From positions 41,480-105,479 of the forward strand of contig JAJZUV010000006.1 in assembly GCA_021848345.1 (NCBI GenBank): a DNA stretch of 64,000 nucleotides, written 5' to 3'. Below, one piece after another: positions 26,001 to 34,579 of this stretch (positions are counted from its first letter, which is position 1; every line of letters begins with the position of its first letter). A program made the position numbers and the translations under genes. Source of the DNA: Pseudomonadota bacterium. Its GTDB lineage: Bacteria; Pseudomonadota; Gammaproteobacteria; Burkholderiales; Burkholderiaceae_C. Under the pieces are notes generated by a model, which was not told where the DNA came from, did not search any database, and was given only the letters and a program-made list of their open reading frames with translations.

Positions 26001-27816
26001 CGATCAGCACGGACCCGACGTCCGTTTCCACCGCGCGTCGACCCTCGAACCAGGTGCGCGACAAGGCGTCGGCGCCATTCTGGCTCACCCGCATCTCGAG
26101 GCCGTCGAGCGTCTCGCGCGCGTGGCCGGCCGCCGCCACCAGGCGCACGCATCCGGCATCGTCCGGTTGACCGATCCAGGCGGCCGCGAACAATCCGCCT
26201 TCCAGTAGCCGGGTGCAGGCGGTCTCCAGCAGCTCGCTTTCGCTGCGCGACGCGATCAGCACGTCGATCTGGGAGAACACCGTGCGCATGAGCTCGCCCT
26301 GGCGCTCATGCGCACGCAGCGCCTCCTGCTGCGCGGCGATCAGGTCCAGGCGTTCCAGGCCGCGCCCGATGTCCTCGCCCATGTCGCGCAGCACATTGGC
26401 GTACTCGGGGTCGAACTCCTGCGCCTCGGCCCAGTACAGCGAGAGCACCGCGTCGAGTCTCCCGTGGCGCCGGATGGGCAGCGCCGCGGCGGCATGCATC
26501 GCGTGCGCGGCCGCGCGTCCGCTCCAGGTGCTGCCGGGCCCGGAGAGGTCCTCGTGCAACTGGGCGAGTCCGCCGTGCCAGGCGTCGCCGAAGGGCTCGG
26601 CCGGCTCGTCGTGCGCGCGCAGCGCCACCGGCAGGCCCTCCAGGTAGGTCGTGGCGCCGGCCGCGGCCACGACCTGCAGTTGTCCCTGCGCGTCGATGCG
26701 CCCGATCCACGCCAGGCGCAGGCCGCAGAGTTCGACCGCGGCCGCGCAGATGTCGCGCAGGAGTTCGGGTTCGGCGCCGGCGGCGGCGATCAGCTCGTGG
26801 GTGCGGGCGCGAAAACCCTGCAGCGTGGACAGACGCCCCAGCGTGGACATCGCCTGCGCGTTGCCGTTCTGCAACATCCGCAGGCGCCGCATCTCCCGCA
26901 GGAAGGTCCAGCCGGCGATCAGGGCCAGACCGAGCAGCAGCGCCGCGTAAGGCAACAGGTCCCGGGCCCAGCGGCCGAGCAGCGCGGCGCGGGGCACGGC
27001 CGCGATCACCACGTAAGGCAGCCCGTCCACGCGAACCCAGGCGCCCAGGGAGCGCTGGTCGCGGTCTCCCAGCGCGCCCTGGTAGGAGCCGCTGCCCGAA
27101 CCGAGCAGGGAGCGCAGCGGCAGGTCCAGGCGTTGCGCCTGCCCGTAAGGGGTCAGGCTGATCGGGTAACCCACCTGCGGCAATCCGTCCACGTCACGCA
27201 CCACGGTCAGCCCCGCGCGCGGATAGCTCGCCAGCAGCGCCTGCAGCGCGGGCGACAACAGGTGGGGGTGCTCCAGCACGAGCCAGCGGCCTGCGGCGAT
27301 GCGCAGCATCTCCGCGCTCAGCCAGCTGCCGGGTCGTGCCGGATCCGGCACGGGCGGTAGCGCGCAACGGTCGGCGCCGCCCGCGCAGCCCAGCCAGGCC
27401 TCCCGAGTGTCCCCGGGAAGGCGGGCGTCCATCCCCGGGTAATCGACGGGCTGGCGCGCCGAAGCCTCGACCCGCCCGTCCGTGCCGAGCAGCAGCAGAT
27501 TGGTGTTGCCGGGCCACAGCTGCAGCGCCTGGCGCAGCGATGCCGAGGCATCGCCCTTCGCGGGCAGGGTCGCGGCGATCTGGCGCAGATGGGAAATGCG
27601 CGTGTCCAGGTGTTCGCGCAAGTCCTGCGCGTAGAGGTCGGCACCGGCCTGCAGGGTGTCCAGCGCGCGCTCGCACGTGGCGCGCCAGGACTCCCAGGCC
27701 ACCCCGGCGCAACAGGCCCCGCACACCAGCACGGCCGCCAACGCCGCGACGCCGCGTAGCGGTCGCGGCGGTCGGGAAAGGCTTGGGGAGCGCGTCAGGA
27801 CGGACGGATTGGGCAT
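22990..27816 (-). CDS. Giant GGDEF-EAL c-di-GMP protein with globin-like and CZB domains
   Basis: 1608 residues. A membrane span lies at ~22-45 and another at ~283-305, enclosing an extracytoplasmic Cache-like domain. Two GAF-like regions follow (~340-490, ~510-670). The GGDEF domain is intact (GGDEF 763-767, inhibition site RESD 754-757). Residues ~865-1000 look like a globin-coupled sensor: HLRGLL, then LGRVHAMIGV with a possible haem-binding His950. A third GAF-like region (~1035-1180) precedes an EAL domain (~1195-1440) that reads EVL at 1225-1227 but keeps the catalytic residues (LNL, ELLES, DDLGSGYSS, VKID, MEGLET, GQGYALARP). The tail (~1460-1575) fits a CZB zinc domain: His1478, Cys1507 in CLLGRW, His1535/1539. 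Both making and breaking of c-di-GMP are possible. The 3' end overlaps marR by 86 bp. The globin call is inference from motifs. Confidence 0.88.
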   Translation of the reverse strand: MPNPSVLTRSPSLSRPPRPLRGVAALAAVLVCGACCAGVAWESWRATCERALDTLQAGADLYAQDLREHLDTRISHLRQIAATLPAKGDASASLRQALQLWPGNTNLLLLGTDGRVEASARQPVDYPGMDARLPGDTREAWLGCAGGADRCALPPVPDPARPGSWLSAEMLRIAAGRWLVLEHPHLLSPALQALLASYPRAGLTVVRDVDGLPQVGYPISLTPYGQAQRLDLPLRSLLGSGSGSYQGALGDRDQRSLGAWVRVDGLPYVVIAAVPRAALLGRWARDLLPYAALLLGLALIAGWTFLREMRRLRMLQNGNAQAMSTLGRLSTLQGFRARTHELIAAAGAEPELLRDICAAAVELCGLRLAWIGRIDAQGQLQVVAAAGATTYLEGLPVALRAHDEPAEPFGDAWHGGLAQLHEDLSGPGSTWSGRAAAHAMHAAAALPIRRHGRLDAVLSLYWAEAQEFDPEYANVLRDMGEDIGRGLERLDLIAAQQEALRAHERQGELMRTVFSQIDVLIASRSESELLETACTRLLEGGLFAAAWIGQPDDAGCVRLVAAAGHARETLDGLEMRVSQNGADALSRTWFEGRRAVETDVGSVLIEPWQAYALADCVQEAVTLPLRRSGRLWAMLVLVANDSTDLDAIVQDTLLRTAELISQALTEIDLKQLLQARESEQAHLARHDALTGLANRLALEQHLPHAMARARRGGHQLAIGVLDLDDFKPVNDTYGHAAGDRLLQQLATRLQAQLRESDLLARLGGDEFVLVLDELDAAHPRQVLSTVLGRLHRAVEEPFELSPGVQAEVGMSMGLALYPEHGDEPDSLLRQADGALYAAKAAKARRERWWLLSGEQVDDAQEVELEPYGEAAAELLEKVQSELAQVDDEFLEAFWRQMGPDSANARIVAMLTEQEVLGLKAHQTRHLRGLLRPDLLREEQELAALRLGRVHAMIGVDSAAAMAALSQYGAALQRVSQRLPLRLDARVRLQTLLQQRLALDLHAMQRGAVEVQHQRQAHLAAMENQLDAWEQSGQLARHVVAHLGELAGICGVACGRPDADNRYVLEFGSGEAQGYLQALRDAGLDLDFRRGALDGAGATQRAWTSGTIATDPNELAVEAFAPIARQFGVRSVAAIPLLDRHGHVHQVITLLGRHPGQFEAPAMRMWLDSAQHHLGPAFQRALGGPAQQPIAATRRSRLHDLLYGGGLRLHVQPLVNLVTGQPDEVEVLARLQDGDNVLMPGGFLEAFGNHELRILFRKGLELALHWLRTWDAQGLQVGASLNLPPSVLMDPECPQWIAQALEHSRVDATRLHLELLESHEDQFDSERRDQAIASLSRLGVRLIMDDLGSGYSSLRRMRSLPFHTVKIDQHIVQQAQGEPVKTIAFVGALVRMAQGLNMQVTMEGLETPDLVEMALALGVERGQGYALARPMPAEHFADWVRKWHWELDAGSPDTALGRQALLYSRDIAPLDWQRIIVSHQQYRDALMRSLDGQGTPLQWRVVCRDDACLLGRWMRRHADTIWPSTRPVFLRAQQLHTEFHRQAGELLRKAEESRRPDRAMSELAAGALDRTSDRLVRALHQLSWSIGAASEQDDAPDAAEQAAKARLQA

Positions 27817-27993
27817 CGCGGCTGCGGACGAGGCACGGCCGGCGCAGCGGCCGCAGCCCGGCCGGTCCGATGCGCCTGCCGGACATATTCCGACATTGTG
27901 GCAGTGCGCGAGCCCCGGCGGCGCAATATCCCACCCCGGATTCAGGGGGGCGGGAGCCTCGGGTGACCCCTCCAGGGGGTACCCGGAGGACGA

Positions 27994-28776
27994 TCAGTAG
28001 AACGAGAAGCTGGCGCTGGTCCCGTTGATCGTGTTGTAGGCGCTGGTGAAGTCGGCGGACATCGTGCCGAGGGCGGCGGTATTCCAGGTCAGCAGGTTGG
28101 CCGCGCTGGGGTCGTCGGTCGCTCCCGGCGCGAAGGCCAGGTATTGCTCGACTCCGCGCAACACCAGGTCCTGCGGGTCGCCGCTGGTCGGCGCGCTGGT
28201 GACGTTCACGCCGCCGAGCTGGAACTCGGTGGCCACCTTGGCGACCGCTGTCTGGTAGTTGGTCATGGTCAGGCCGCCGGGCATGCCGTTGGCCATGGCC
28301 ACCGCGATGGTGGTCAGCGGGGTGACCACCGCGTTGACGGTGCCGCCGCCGCCGACGAAGGCGATGGCCTGCAGGCTGGCGTTGGTGGCGCTGAGGCTGT
28401 TCAGGCCGACGGTCGTGCCGGTGGCACGACTCGCGTAGCTGCCACTGAAGATCTGGATCAGCACCGGACCGTAGAAGTTGGTCAGGTCCACCGAGAACTG
28501 GCCCTGCGCGTCGGTGCTCAGGCAGCCGCTGGTCAGCAGCGTGCCGGTGTTGGCCGGGGGCGAGACGTTGGTGTTCAGCGGATTGCCCTGGCCGTTGGCG
28601 ATGCCCCAGATGCACACGTTGGCGGAGCCCACCACCGGGGCCGTGGCGTCCATCAGTACCTGGCCGTCGAGGGTCGAGCCGGAGTAGCTACCGCTGGTGC
28701 CGCCGCCGCAGGCGGCGAGCACGAGGCATAGGCTGGACACGGCGGCCAGCAGGCCGCGACGGGAAAGGCTGGGCAT
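27994..28776 (-). CDS. Putative lipoprotein of unknown function
   Basis: 260 residues. A lipoprotein signal is clear: RR, a hydrophobic stretch, then lipobox LAAC at about residue 22, followed by a Gly/Ser linker. The mature part is Thr/Ser/Asn/Gly-rich and beta-like; LDGQVLMDATAPVVGSANVCIWG resembles a carboxypeptidase-regulatory-like beta-sandwich start. It is probably anchored in the outer or inner membrane. I do not recognise a functional family. The upstream neighbour on the same strand is smg, and downstream is the giant GGDEF/EAL gene, but a gap of 177 bp makes co-transcription with the latter uncertain. Confidence 0.75.
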   Translation of the reverse strand: MPSLSRRGLLAAVSSLCLVLAACGGGTSGSYSGSTLDGQVLMDATAPVVGSANVCIWGIANGQGNPLNTNVSPPANTGTLLTSGCLSTDAQGQFSVDLTNFYGPVLIQIFSGSYASRATGTTVGLNSLSATNASLQAIAFVGGGGTVNAVVTPLTTIAVAMANGMPGGLTMTNYQTAVAKVATEFQLGGVNVTSAPTSGDPQDLVLRGVEQYLAFAPGATDDPSAANLLTWNTAALGTMSADFTSAYNTINGTSASFSFY

Positions 28777-28801
28777 GGGAAGGGTTTCCGGAAGGATTCG
28801 T

Positions 28802-29260
28802 TCAGTGCACGACGCGATCGGTCGCCTCGACGAACAGCTCGTCGAGAATCAGCGCATCCGGCTCCTCGTCGAGGCGCCAGAACACCATCAGCACGATGGT
28901 CTTGAGCTGCTCCACCGGCAATTGCTTGATGCCGGTGGCCACGGCGCGTTCGATCACCAGCTCGCGCAGATGAGGCTTGATGGTGCCGGCGGATTCAAGG
29001 AAGTTCAGGTACCCGACGGCGTCCACGCCCAGGCACTCGAGTTCCGCGGGTTCGTACAGGCGCACGCTGGCATCGCTCGGCGCGCCGAGCACACGATGGT
29101 CCGCCACCGCCAGGTCCAGGCCGTGCAGCCAGTCCAGCGCGTCGCTGATCTCCTCGGTCTCGAAGCCCGCCGCGCTGAGCTTGCGCGACAGCTGGCCCGG
29201 CTCGGGGCATGCCTCCGGGTGCCAGTAGGTTTCGTAGACGTACATCAGGATGTCGAACAT
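28802..29260 (-). CDS. smg: Smg family protein (DUF494)
   Basis: A 152-residue protein beginning MFDILMYVYETYW, the family signature, with an acidic helical second half (LRELVIERAVATG, EQLKTIVLMVFW). Smg lies next to dprA in many beta- and gammaproteobacteria, as here. The molecular role is not established. It follows dprA by 54 bp on the same strand. Confidence 0.93.
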   Translation of the reverse strand: MFDILMYVYETYWHPEACPEPGQLSRKLSAAGFETEEISDALDWLHGLDLAVADHRVLGAPSDASVRLYEPAELECLGVDAVGYLNFLESAGTIKPHLRELVIERAVATGIKQLPVEQLKTIVLMVFWRLDEEPDALILDELFVEATDRVVH

Positions 29261-29314
29261 GGGGGCATTCTATGCATAAGCGCGGCATGCCGGCCCCCGT
29301 GTGGAAAACCCCGT

Positions 29315-30478
29315 TCAGGCGGGGTCGATGCGCTGCAGCAGCCCTCCGGGCAGGCGCGCCAGGCGCCCCTGCAGTTCGAGTTCGAGCAGATGCTCCTGCA
29401 CCGAGGCGGCCGGCAGCGAGCTGCGTGCCAGCAGTTCGTCCAGGCCCAGCGGATCCCAGCCCATGCACTCCAGCAGCTCGCGTTGCGCGGCGTCGCGCGG
29501 GTCGACGGCGCCATCGCGGCCGGAATCGGACACGCGATCGCCGGGCGTCGGGCGCGCCGGCGCCCAGCCCAGATTCTCCAGGATGTCCCCGACCTGCTCG
29601 ACCAGTTGCGCGCCATCGCGCAGCAGGCGGTGGCAGCCGCGGGCCATCGGGTTGTGGATCGAGCCGGGCATCGCGAACACCTCGCGCCCCTGTTCGGCGG
29701 CCAGACGCGCGGTGATCAGCGAGCCCGAGCGCAATGCCGCTTCCACCACCAGCACCCCGCGCGACAGACCGCTGATGATCCGGTTACGTCGCGGGAAATG
29801 TTGCGCGTGAGGTGGGGTACCCAACGCGAACTCGGAAACGATCAGCCCGTCGGAGGCAATTTGTTGCGCAAGTGCGCGGTTTGACGCCGGATAGACGCGA
29901 TCGCAGCCGTGGCCCAGGACGGCCACGGTCGAGGCACCTTGGCGTCCCGCCGCCAACGCGCCCCGATGGGCCTGTGCGTCGACGCCCCGCGCCAGGCCCG
30001 AGACCACGCAGACCCCGGCCGCCGCCAGGGCCTTTGCGAAATCGTGGGCGTCCCGGGCCCCCTGCGCGCTGGGATTGCGCGCGCCGACCACTGCCAATGC
30101 GCGTTGCGCCTCGAGGCGGGAGGGGTCGCCGCGCAGCCACAGCAGCGGCGGCGGGTCGGGAATGTGCAGCAGGGCTTCGGGGTAGCGGGCGTCCGCCAGG
30201 CTGAGCAGCAGCCGGCCCGGCTCGGCCAGCCAGTCGGGGGCGCGGGCCAGCAGTTCCCGCAGATACGGCGGCGGCGGCGCCAGCAAGCCCGCGGCGGCGG
30301 CCTCGGGTACCACGCCGCGCAGTTGCCCCGGATCGCGGTCCAGTACCTGCTCGGGCGTGCCGAAGGCGCGCAACAGGCGTTGCACGCCCATGGGGCCCAT
30401 CCCCGGGCTGTATACCAGGCGCAGCCAGCAGTGCAGCTCGGCGTTTCCGCCCCGAGCCGCGCCTGCCGAGCCGCTCAC
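29315..30478 (-). CDS. dprA: DNA-processing protein DprA (Smf)
   Basis: A 387-residue protein that loads RecA on incoming single-stranded DNA during transformation. An N-terminal SAM-like helical region (~15-80) is followed by the Rossmann-like DprA core with VGARNPSAQG, SGLARGVDAQAH and GSLITARLAAEQGREVFAMPGS, and a C-terminal winged-helix (DML1-like) domain from about 315. All core motifs are intact. It starts 6 bp after the LysM gene stop, so the two and smg form one transcription unit. Confidence 0.95.
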   Translation of the reverse strand: MSGSAGAARGGNAELHCWLRLVYSPGMGPMGVQRLLRAFGTPEQVLDRDPGQLRGVVPEAAAAGLLAPPPPYLRELLARAPDWLAEPGRLLLSLADARYPEALLHIPDPPPLLWLRGDPSRLEAQRALAVVGARNPSAQGARDAHDFAKALAAAGVCVVSGLARGVDAQAHRGALAAGRQGASTVAVLGHGCDRVYPASNRALAQQIASDGLIVSEFALGTPPHAQHFPRRNRIISGLSRGVLVVEAALRSGSLITARLAAEQGREVFAMPGSIHNPMARGCHRLLRDGAQLVEQVGDILENLGWAPARPTPGDRVSDSGRDGAVDPRDAAQRELLECMGWDPLGLDELLARSSLPAASVQEHLLELELQGRLARLPGGLLQRIDPA

Positions 30479-30484
30479 GTCCCC

Positions 30485-31639
30485 TCAGGGCTGGAGCACC
30501 CTGTCGGGTACTTCGATCTCGGTGTCGGCGCTCAGCACCAGGCCGAAGCTGACATGCCGGAAGGTTCGGAACACCATCAGCAGCCCCACGCGACGAGCCG
30601 GGATCTCGATCTTCGGGTCGCCCTTCACCGTGGTGTCCTCGACCTCGCGCGGCGCCTTCTGGATGGCCAGCACCGTGCCGCGGTCGAGGCCTTCGGCGGC
30701 GCCGGCGTCGATGGCCACGACGCTGTTCTTGCCCGCCATCTGCATGTCGCCGTAGATGGAGATGATGTCGGCGTGCACCGGCTCCTTGGGCGCGTGGGGG
30801 GTGAAGTCCAGGTATTGGCGGGGGGGCTGGGCGATCAGCAGGTCGCCGACCACCATTTCCCGGGCCATCGAGGTGGCGCGCACGGTGGACACCGCGTCCT
30901 TGCCCTGCGGCCCGTGCACCACCTGGACCGTGCCGACGTAGTCGGACTCGTAGGCGATGACCTTGTGGGTGTGGGGGTTGCGCAGTTCGCGTGCCGGCCG
31001 GTAGACGTCGAAGCGCGTGGTCGTCCCGATGTCGCCGCGCGCGTACGCCAGCTCATGGGGCGCCAGCATCACATGGCCCGGGCTCAGCGCGACGATGCGC
31101 GGGGACATGGCCAGGGTCTTGGGCTCGACCAGCAGGGGACGGGTCAGGAAGGGGCCGATCAGTTCGGGATCGATGGTCGGAATGCCCGTCGGCGGCAGCG
31201 ACTCGTATTGCACGCCCGGCTCCACGCGCACCGTCGGAATCGTGCCCTGGCCCTCGAGCGTGAGCATGGCGCGCCCGTTGACGATGGTCAGCACCAGCAC
31301 CTGGCCGGGGAAGATCCAGTGGGGATTGCGGATGCGCCCCAGGTTCATGCCCCACAGGTCGGGCCAGTTCCAGGGCTTCTTCAGGTACATGCCGGAGATG
31401 CGCCACAAGGTGTCGCCCTTGCGCACCTCGTAGCGCGACGGCGCGCCCGCGGCCAGTTCGTCGACCGGCACCCCGGCGTGCGCGGCGGCCTCGGCGCGTT
31501 CGCGCTGCTGGGCCGGCACCGGGTAGTCGGGCAGGCCGTTCAGCGGCGGTGCCTCGGAGCCGGCGGCCTGCGCCGCGGCCAGGCCCAGCCAGAACAGCAG
31601 TCCGAGCGCGCCGGCGCGGCCATAGAGCTTGCGTTGCAT
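30485..31639 (-). CDS. LysM peptidoglycan-binding protein
   Basis: 384 residues. A signal peptide ends near AAAQAAG (residue ~25). A LysM repeat lies at about 70-125 (YEVRKGDTLWRISGMYL ... NPHWIFPGQVL). The remainder is a beta-rich C-terminal region with a YVGTVQVVHG segment and no enzyme motif. Such LysM proteins upstream of dprA are conserved in Burkholderiales and probably act in the periplasm on peptidoglycan. The ATG at 31639 is chosen since it opens the signal peptide; the frame continues upstream without plausible coding. It is divergent from def. Confidence 0.88.
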   Translation of the reverse strand: MQRKLYGRAGALGLLFWLGLAAAQAAGSEAPPLNGLPDYPVPAQQRERAEAAAHAGVPVDELAAGAPSRYEVRKGDTLWRISGMYLKKPWNWPDLWGMNLGRIRNPHWIFPGQVLVLTIVNGRAMLTLEGQGTIPTVRVEPGVQYESLPPTGIPTIDPELIGPFLTRPLLVEPKTLAMSPRIVALSPGHVMLAPHELAYARGDIGTTTRFDVYRPARELRNPHTHKVIAYESDYVGTVQVVHGPQGKDAVSTVRATSMAREMVVGDLLIAQPPRQYLDFTPHAPKEPVHADIISIYGDMQMAGKNSVVAIDAGAAEGLDRGTVLAIQKAPREVEDTTVKGDPKIEIPARRVGLLMVFRTFRHVSFGLVLSADTEIEVPDRVLQP

Positions 31640-31970
31640 GAAGGGGCCCCCAAGAAAGACAATACGCACATGGAACGGGTCGCGCGCCCGGCGCCGCGGC
31701 GAGTGCGCGGTTCGGGCCCCCGGCGCGGCTGCTTGCACTTGAGCCGGACGCCCCCATGTTCCACGATGCAGATGGTTTTGCCGCAAAAGCCCCCGCAATG
31801 CCGACTGACGGGAACTTTCCGGCAGGCAAAACCTCGAATGCTTGTTACATTGTCTCCATAAATCCGCGCCCGTCGCAATCAAAACCCCAGATTCACCTCA
31901 TGCGAAGTTGCATGAATGCCGCGCACCGACCAGGGGAGGGTGCACGGCGTTCGATGCTCCGGAGCCCGAT
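31640..31970. other. 331-bp divergent region between LysM gene and def
   Basis: The region is locally AT-richer near 31820-31900, as expected for promoters in both directions, but no clean -35/-10 pair stands out. A TCATGC-N6-GCATGA dyad lies at 31898-31915. GGAG at about 31961 serves def. No RNA gene is visible. Confidence 0.4.
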
Positions 31971-32483
31971 ATGGCCTTGTTGAATATCCTCCAATATCCC
32001 GATCCCCGGCTGCACACGGTGGCCAAGCCGGTGGCCCAGGTCGACGATCGCGTGCGCGCCATCGTGGCCGACATGTTCGAAACCATGTATGCCGCGAAGG
32101 GGGTGGGCCTGGCCGCCACGCAGGTGGACATCCACGAGCGCATCATCGTCGTCGATACCTCCGAGCAGCGCGATCAGCCGATGGTGCTGATCAACCCGCA
32201 GATCGTCGAGCGCAGTGCCGATTGCAAGGAATGGGAGGAAGGCTGCCTGTCCCTTCCCGGCATCTACGACAAGGTGACCCGGCCGGACCGTATCCGGGTG
32301 CGCGCGCTGGACGCCCGCGGAGAGAGTTTCGAGATCGAGGCCGACGGCCTGATGGCCGTGTGCGTGCAGCACGAAATGGACCACCTCGAGGGCAAGGTAT
32401 TCGTGGATTACCTCTCGTCGCTCAAGCGCAGCCGCATCAAGGTGCGCATGCGCAAGCGCCAGCGCGAGACCGAGGCGGCGTGA
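31971..32483 (+). CDS. def: Peptide deformylase
   Basis: A 170-residue metalloenzyme that removes the formyl group from nascent N-terminal Met. All three motifs are present: GVGLAATQV (motif 1), EGCLSLPG with the Cys ligand (motif 2) and HEMDHLEG with two His ligands and the catalytic Glu (motif 3). GGAG lies 6 nt before the ATG. It is followed 4 nt later by fmt, the classic operon coupling formylation and deformylation. Confidence 0.97.
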   Translation: MALLNILQYPDPRLHTVAKPVAQVDDRVRAIVADMFETMYAAKGVGLAATQVDIHERIIVVDTSEQRDQPMVLINPQIVERSADCKEWEEGCLSLPGIYDKVTRPDRIRVRALDARGESFEIEADGLMAVCVQHEMDHLEGKVFVDYLSSLKRSRIKVRMRKRQRETEAA

Positions 32484-32487
32484 GGCC

Positions 32488-33546
32488 GTGTCCGTCGCCG
32501 AGAGCCTAGCGGGAGAGCCGCGCGGCGCCGCGTCCGGCGGCTTGCGCGTGGCCTGCGCCGGCACGCCCGAGTTCGCGGCGCAGGCGTTGCGCGCCTTGCT
32601 GCGCGCCGGCTACGAGGTGCCGCTGGTGCTCACCCAGCCCGATCGCCCGGCCGGGCGCGGCATGCGTCCGCAGCCCAGCGCCGTCAAGCGGGTCGCGCTG
32701 GAACATGCGCTGCCGCTGGAGCAGCCCCGAGGCCTGCGCCTGGATGGGCGCTACCCGGAGGACGCGAAGCAGGCCCGCGAGGCCCTGCGTCGCGCCGCTC
32801 CGGACGTGCTGGTCGTGGTCGCCTACGGCTTGTTGCTGCCCCAGTGGGTGCTCGACCTGCCGCCCCTGGGCTGCCTGAACATCCACGCCTCGCTGTTGCC
32901 GCGCTGGCGCGGCGCGGCGCCGATCCAGCGCGCGATCGAGGCAGGCGACGCGCTGTCCGGCGTCAGCATCATGCACATGGACGCCGGGCTGGACACCGGG
33001 CCGGTGTACCGCATGGAGGAGACGCCCATCCTGGCGGAGGACACCGCGGCCACGCTGCACGACCGCCTGGCCGGACTGGGTTCCGGCTTGCTGCTGCAGG
33101 TCCTGTCCGACCTGCGCCAGGGCGTGGCCGAGCCCACCGCGCAACCCAACGACGGCGTCAGCTATGCCGCCAAGATCGACAAGGCCGAGGCCTGGCTGGA
33201 TTACCGGCGTCCGGCGGCCGAGCTGGAGCGGCGCATCCGGGCCTTCGAGCCCCACCCCGGCACGCGTACCTGCGTGGGCGACAGCCAGCTCAAGGTGCAC
33301 GGCGCCCGCCTGGGCCCCGGTGCCACCGCGGCCGGCGCCGCGCCGGGCCAGGTGCTGCGCGCCGACGTCACGGGCATCGAGATCGCCTGCGGCGAGGGCA
33401 CGCTGGTGCTGACGCGCCTGCAGCGCGCCGGCGGCAACGCGGTGGACGCGGCCGCGTTGCTGCGTGGCCTGCCGATCCGGGTCGGAGAGCGCTTCGCCTG
33501 CGAGTTTCCCGGGGCTGCCCCCTCGGGTGGTTCGACGGCCGGCTAG
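32488..33546 (+). CDS. fmt: Methionyl-tRNA formyltransferase
   Basis: 352 residues; transfers a formyl group from 10-formyltetrahydrofolate to initiator Met-tRNA. The N-terminal Rossmann domain opens with VACAGTPEFAAQAL and includes the hallmark LNIHASLLPRWRGAAPIQRAI (~128-148). The C-terminal OB-fold domain has the PAAELERRIRAF segment. The start is GTG, since no ATG lies before the first strand; this gives a ~18-residue N-terminal extension over the E. coli enzyme. It is 4 nt after def. Confidence 0.95.
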   Translation: MSVAESLAGEPRGAASGGLRVACAGTPEFAAQALRALLRAGYEVPLVLTQPDRPAGRGMRPQPSAVKRVALEHALPLEQPRGLRLDGRYPEDAKQAREALRRAAPDVLVVVAYGLLLPQWVLDLPPLGCLNIHASLLPRWRGAAPIQRAIEAGDALSGVSIMHMDAGLDTGPVYRMEETPILAEDTAATLHDRLAGLGSGLLLQVLSDLRQGVAEPTAQPNDGVSYAAKIDKAEAWLDYRRPAAELERRIRAFEPHPGTRTCVGDSQLKVHGARLGPGATAAGAAPGQVLRADVTGIEIACGEGTLVLTRLQRAGGNAVDAAALLRGLPIRVGERFACEFPGAAPSGGSTAG

Positions 33547-33694
33547 GCGCGCGGGCGCCCTGCCCGGCCCCGGCGAGGCGCACTCGCGTCTGGCGTACGC
33601 CGCGCTCACGCGGCCGCTGGTACCCATCGCCTGGATCCGCTAGCATGCGTTACTCGTGTTTCAAAAGGTAATTTCCCAAGCCTGGATCCCGCGC

Positions 33695-34579
33695 ATGTCG
33701 AACCTGCTGCGCTCGTTGGCGTTGCTGGGGGTGGTGGCGCTGCCGGCGGCCCTGCTCGGCCGATGGCTCGGCGGCTGGATTCCGGGCGCCGCGCTGGCGC
33801 TGCTGACCTCGGCCGCGGCCTACCGCTACTGCGCGCCCGTGGTGCTGCGCCTGTATGGCGCGCGCGAGGTCGACGCGCAGGGCGCGCCGCACCTGCTGGC
33901 CATGGTGCGAGACCTCGCCCGTCACGCCGGCGTGGCGATGCCGCGCGTGTTCGTGCTGGACGAGGCGGCGCCGAACGCCTTCGTCACCGGCACCCATGCG
34001 AGGCGCGCCTCGCTGGTGCTGACCAACGGCATTCTCCAGGTGCTGGACGAGGCCGAATTGCGGGCCGTGCTGGCGCACGAGTTCGCCCATGTGCTGCGCG
34101 GCGACATGCTGCCGGCCAGTCTGGCGGCGGCGGGCGGAGGCGTGCTCGCCTTCGTGGCGCAGGCGGGACTGTCCAGGGTCTCCGACGATCCGGCGGCCGA
34201 GTTCGGGCCCTGGGTGGCGCCGCTGTGGCTGCTGCTGGCGCCGCTGGCGGCCCTGCTGACGCGCATGGGCGGATCGGCCGGCAAGGAATTCGCCGCCGAC
34301 CGTCTCGGTTCGCTTCTGTGCGGCGATCCGGAGGCGATGGCCCGCGCCGTGCGACAGCTTCGACCGCGCGTCGACGGGCCGGGCGTGTTCGCGCTGGCGG
34401 CCCGCTACCCGGCAGGGGCCCAGCTGATGTTCCACGACCCCTTGCGCCGCCGCGGCCTGATGCGCCTGTTCCGCACCCACCCGCCGCGTGCCGCTCGCCT
34501 GCGCGCGTTGCGAGCGCAGGCGGGTGCGGCGCGCCAGGCCTCAGCGTCGGCCGTTCTGGAACAGCCCCTCGAGCGCTGA
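33695..34579 (+). CDS. htpX: M48 family zinc metalloprotease, HtpX-like
   Basis: A 294-residue membrane protease. Two N-terminal hydrophobic segments precede the catalytic region with HEFAH (near residue 128) and the third ligand Glu in KEFAADRLG (~207). Two more hydrophobic segments lie between. HtpX degrades misfolded inner-membrane proteins. The N-terminus differs from E. coli HtpX, and an in-frame ATG at 33656 would add 13 residues. The last 39 bp overlap the 3' end of the convergent holin-like gene. Confidence 0.88.
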   Translation: MSNLLRSLALLGVVALPAALLGRWLGGWIPGAALALLTSAAAYRYCAPVVLRLYGAREVDAQGAPHLLAMVRDLARHAGVAMPRVFVLDEAAPNAFVTGTHARRASLVLTNGILQVLDEAELRAVLAHEFAHVLRGDMLPASLAAAGGGVLAFVAQAGLSRVSDDPAAEFGPWVAPLWLLLAPLAALLTRMGGSAGKEFAADRLGSLLCGDPEAMARAVRQLRPRVDGPGVFALAARYPAGAQLMFHDPLRRRGLMRLFRTHPPRAARLRALRAQAGAARQASASAVLEQPLER

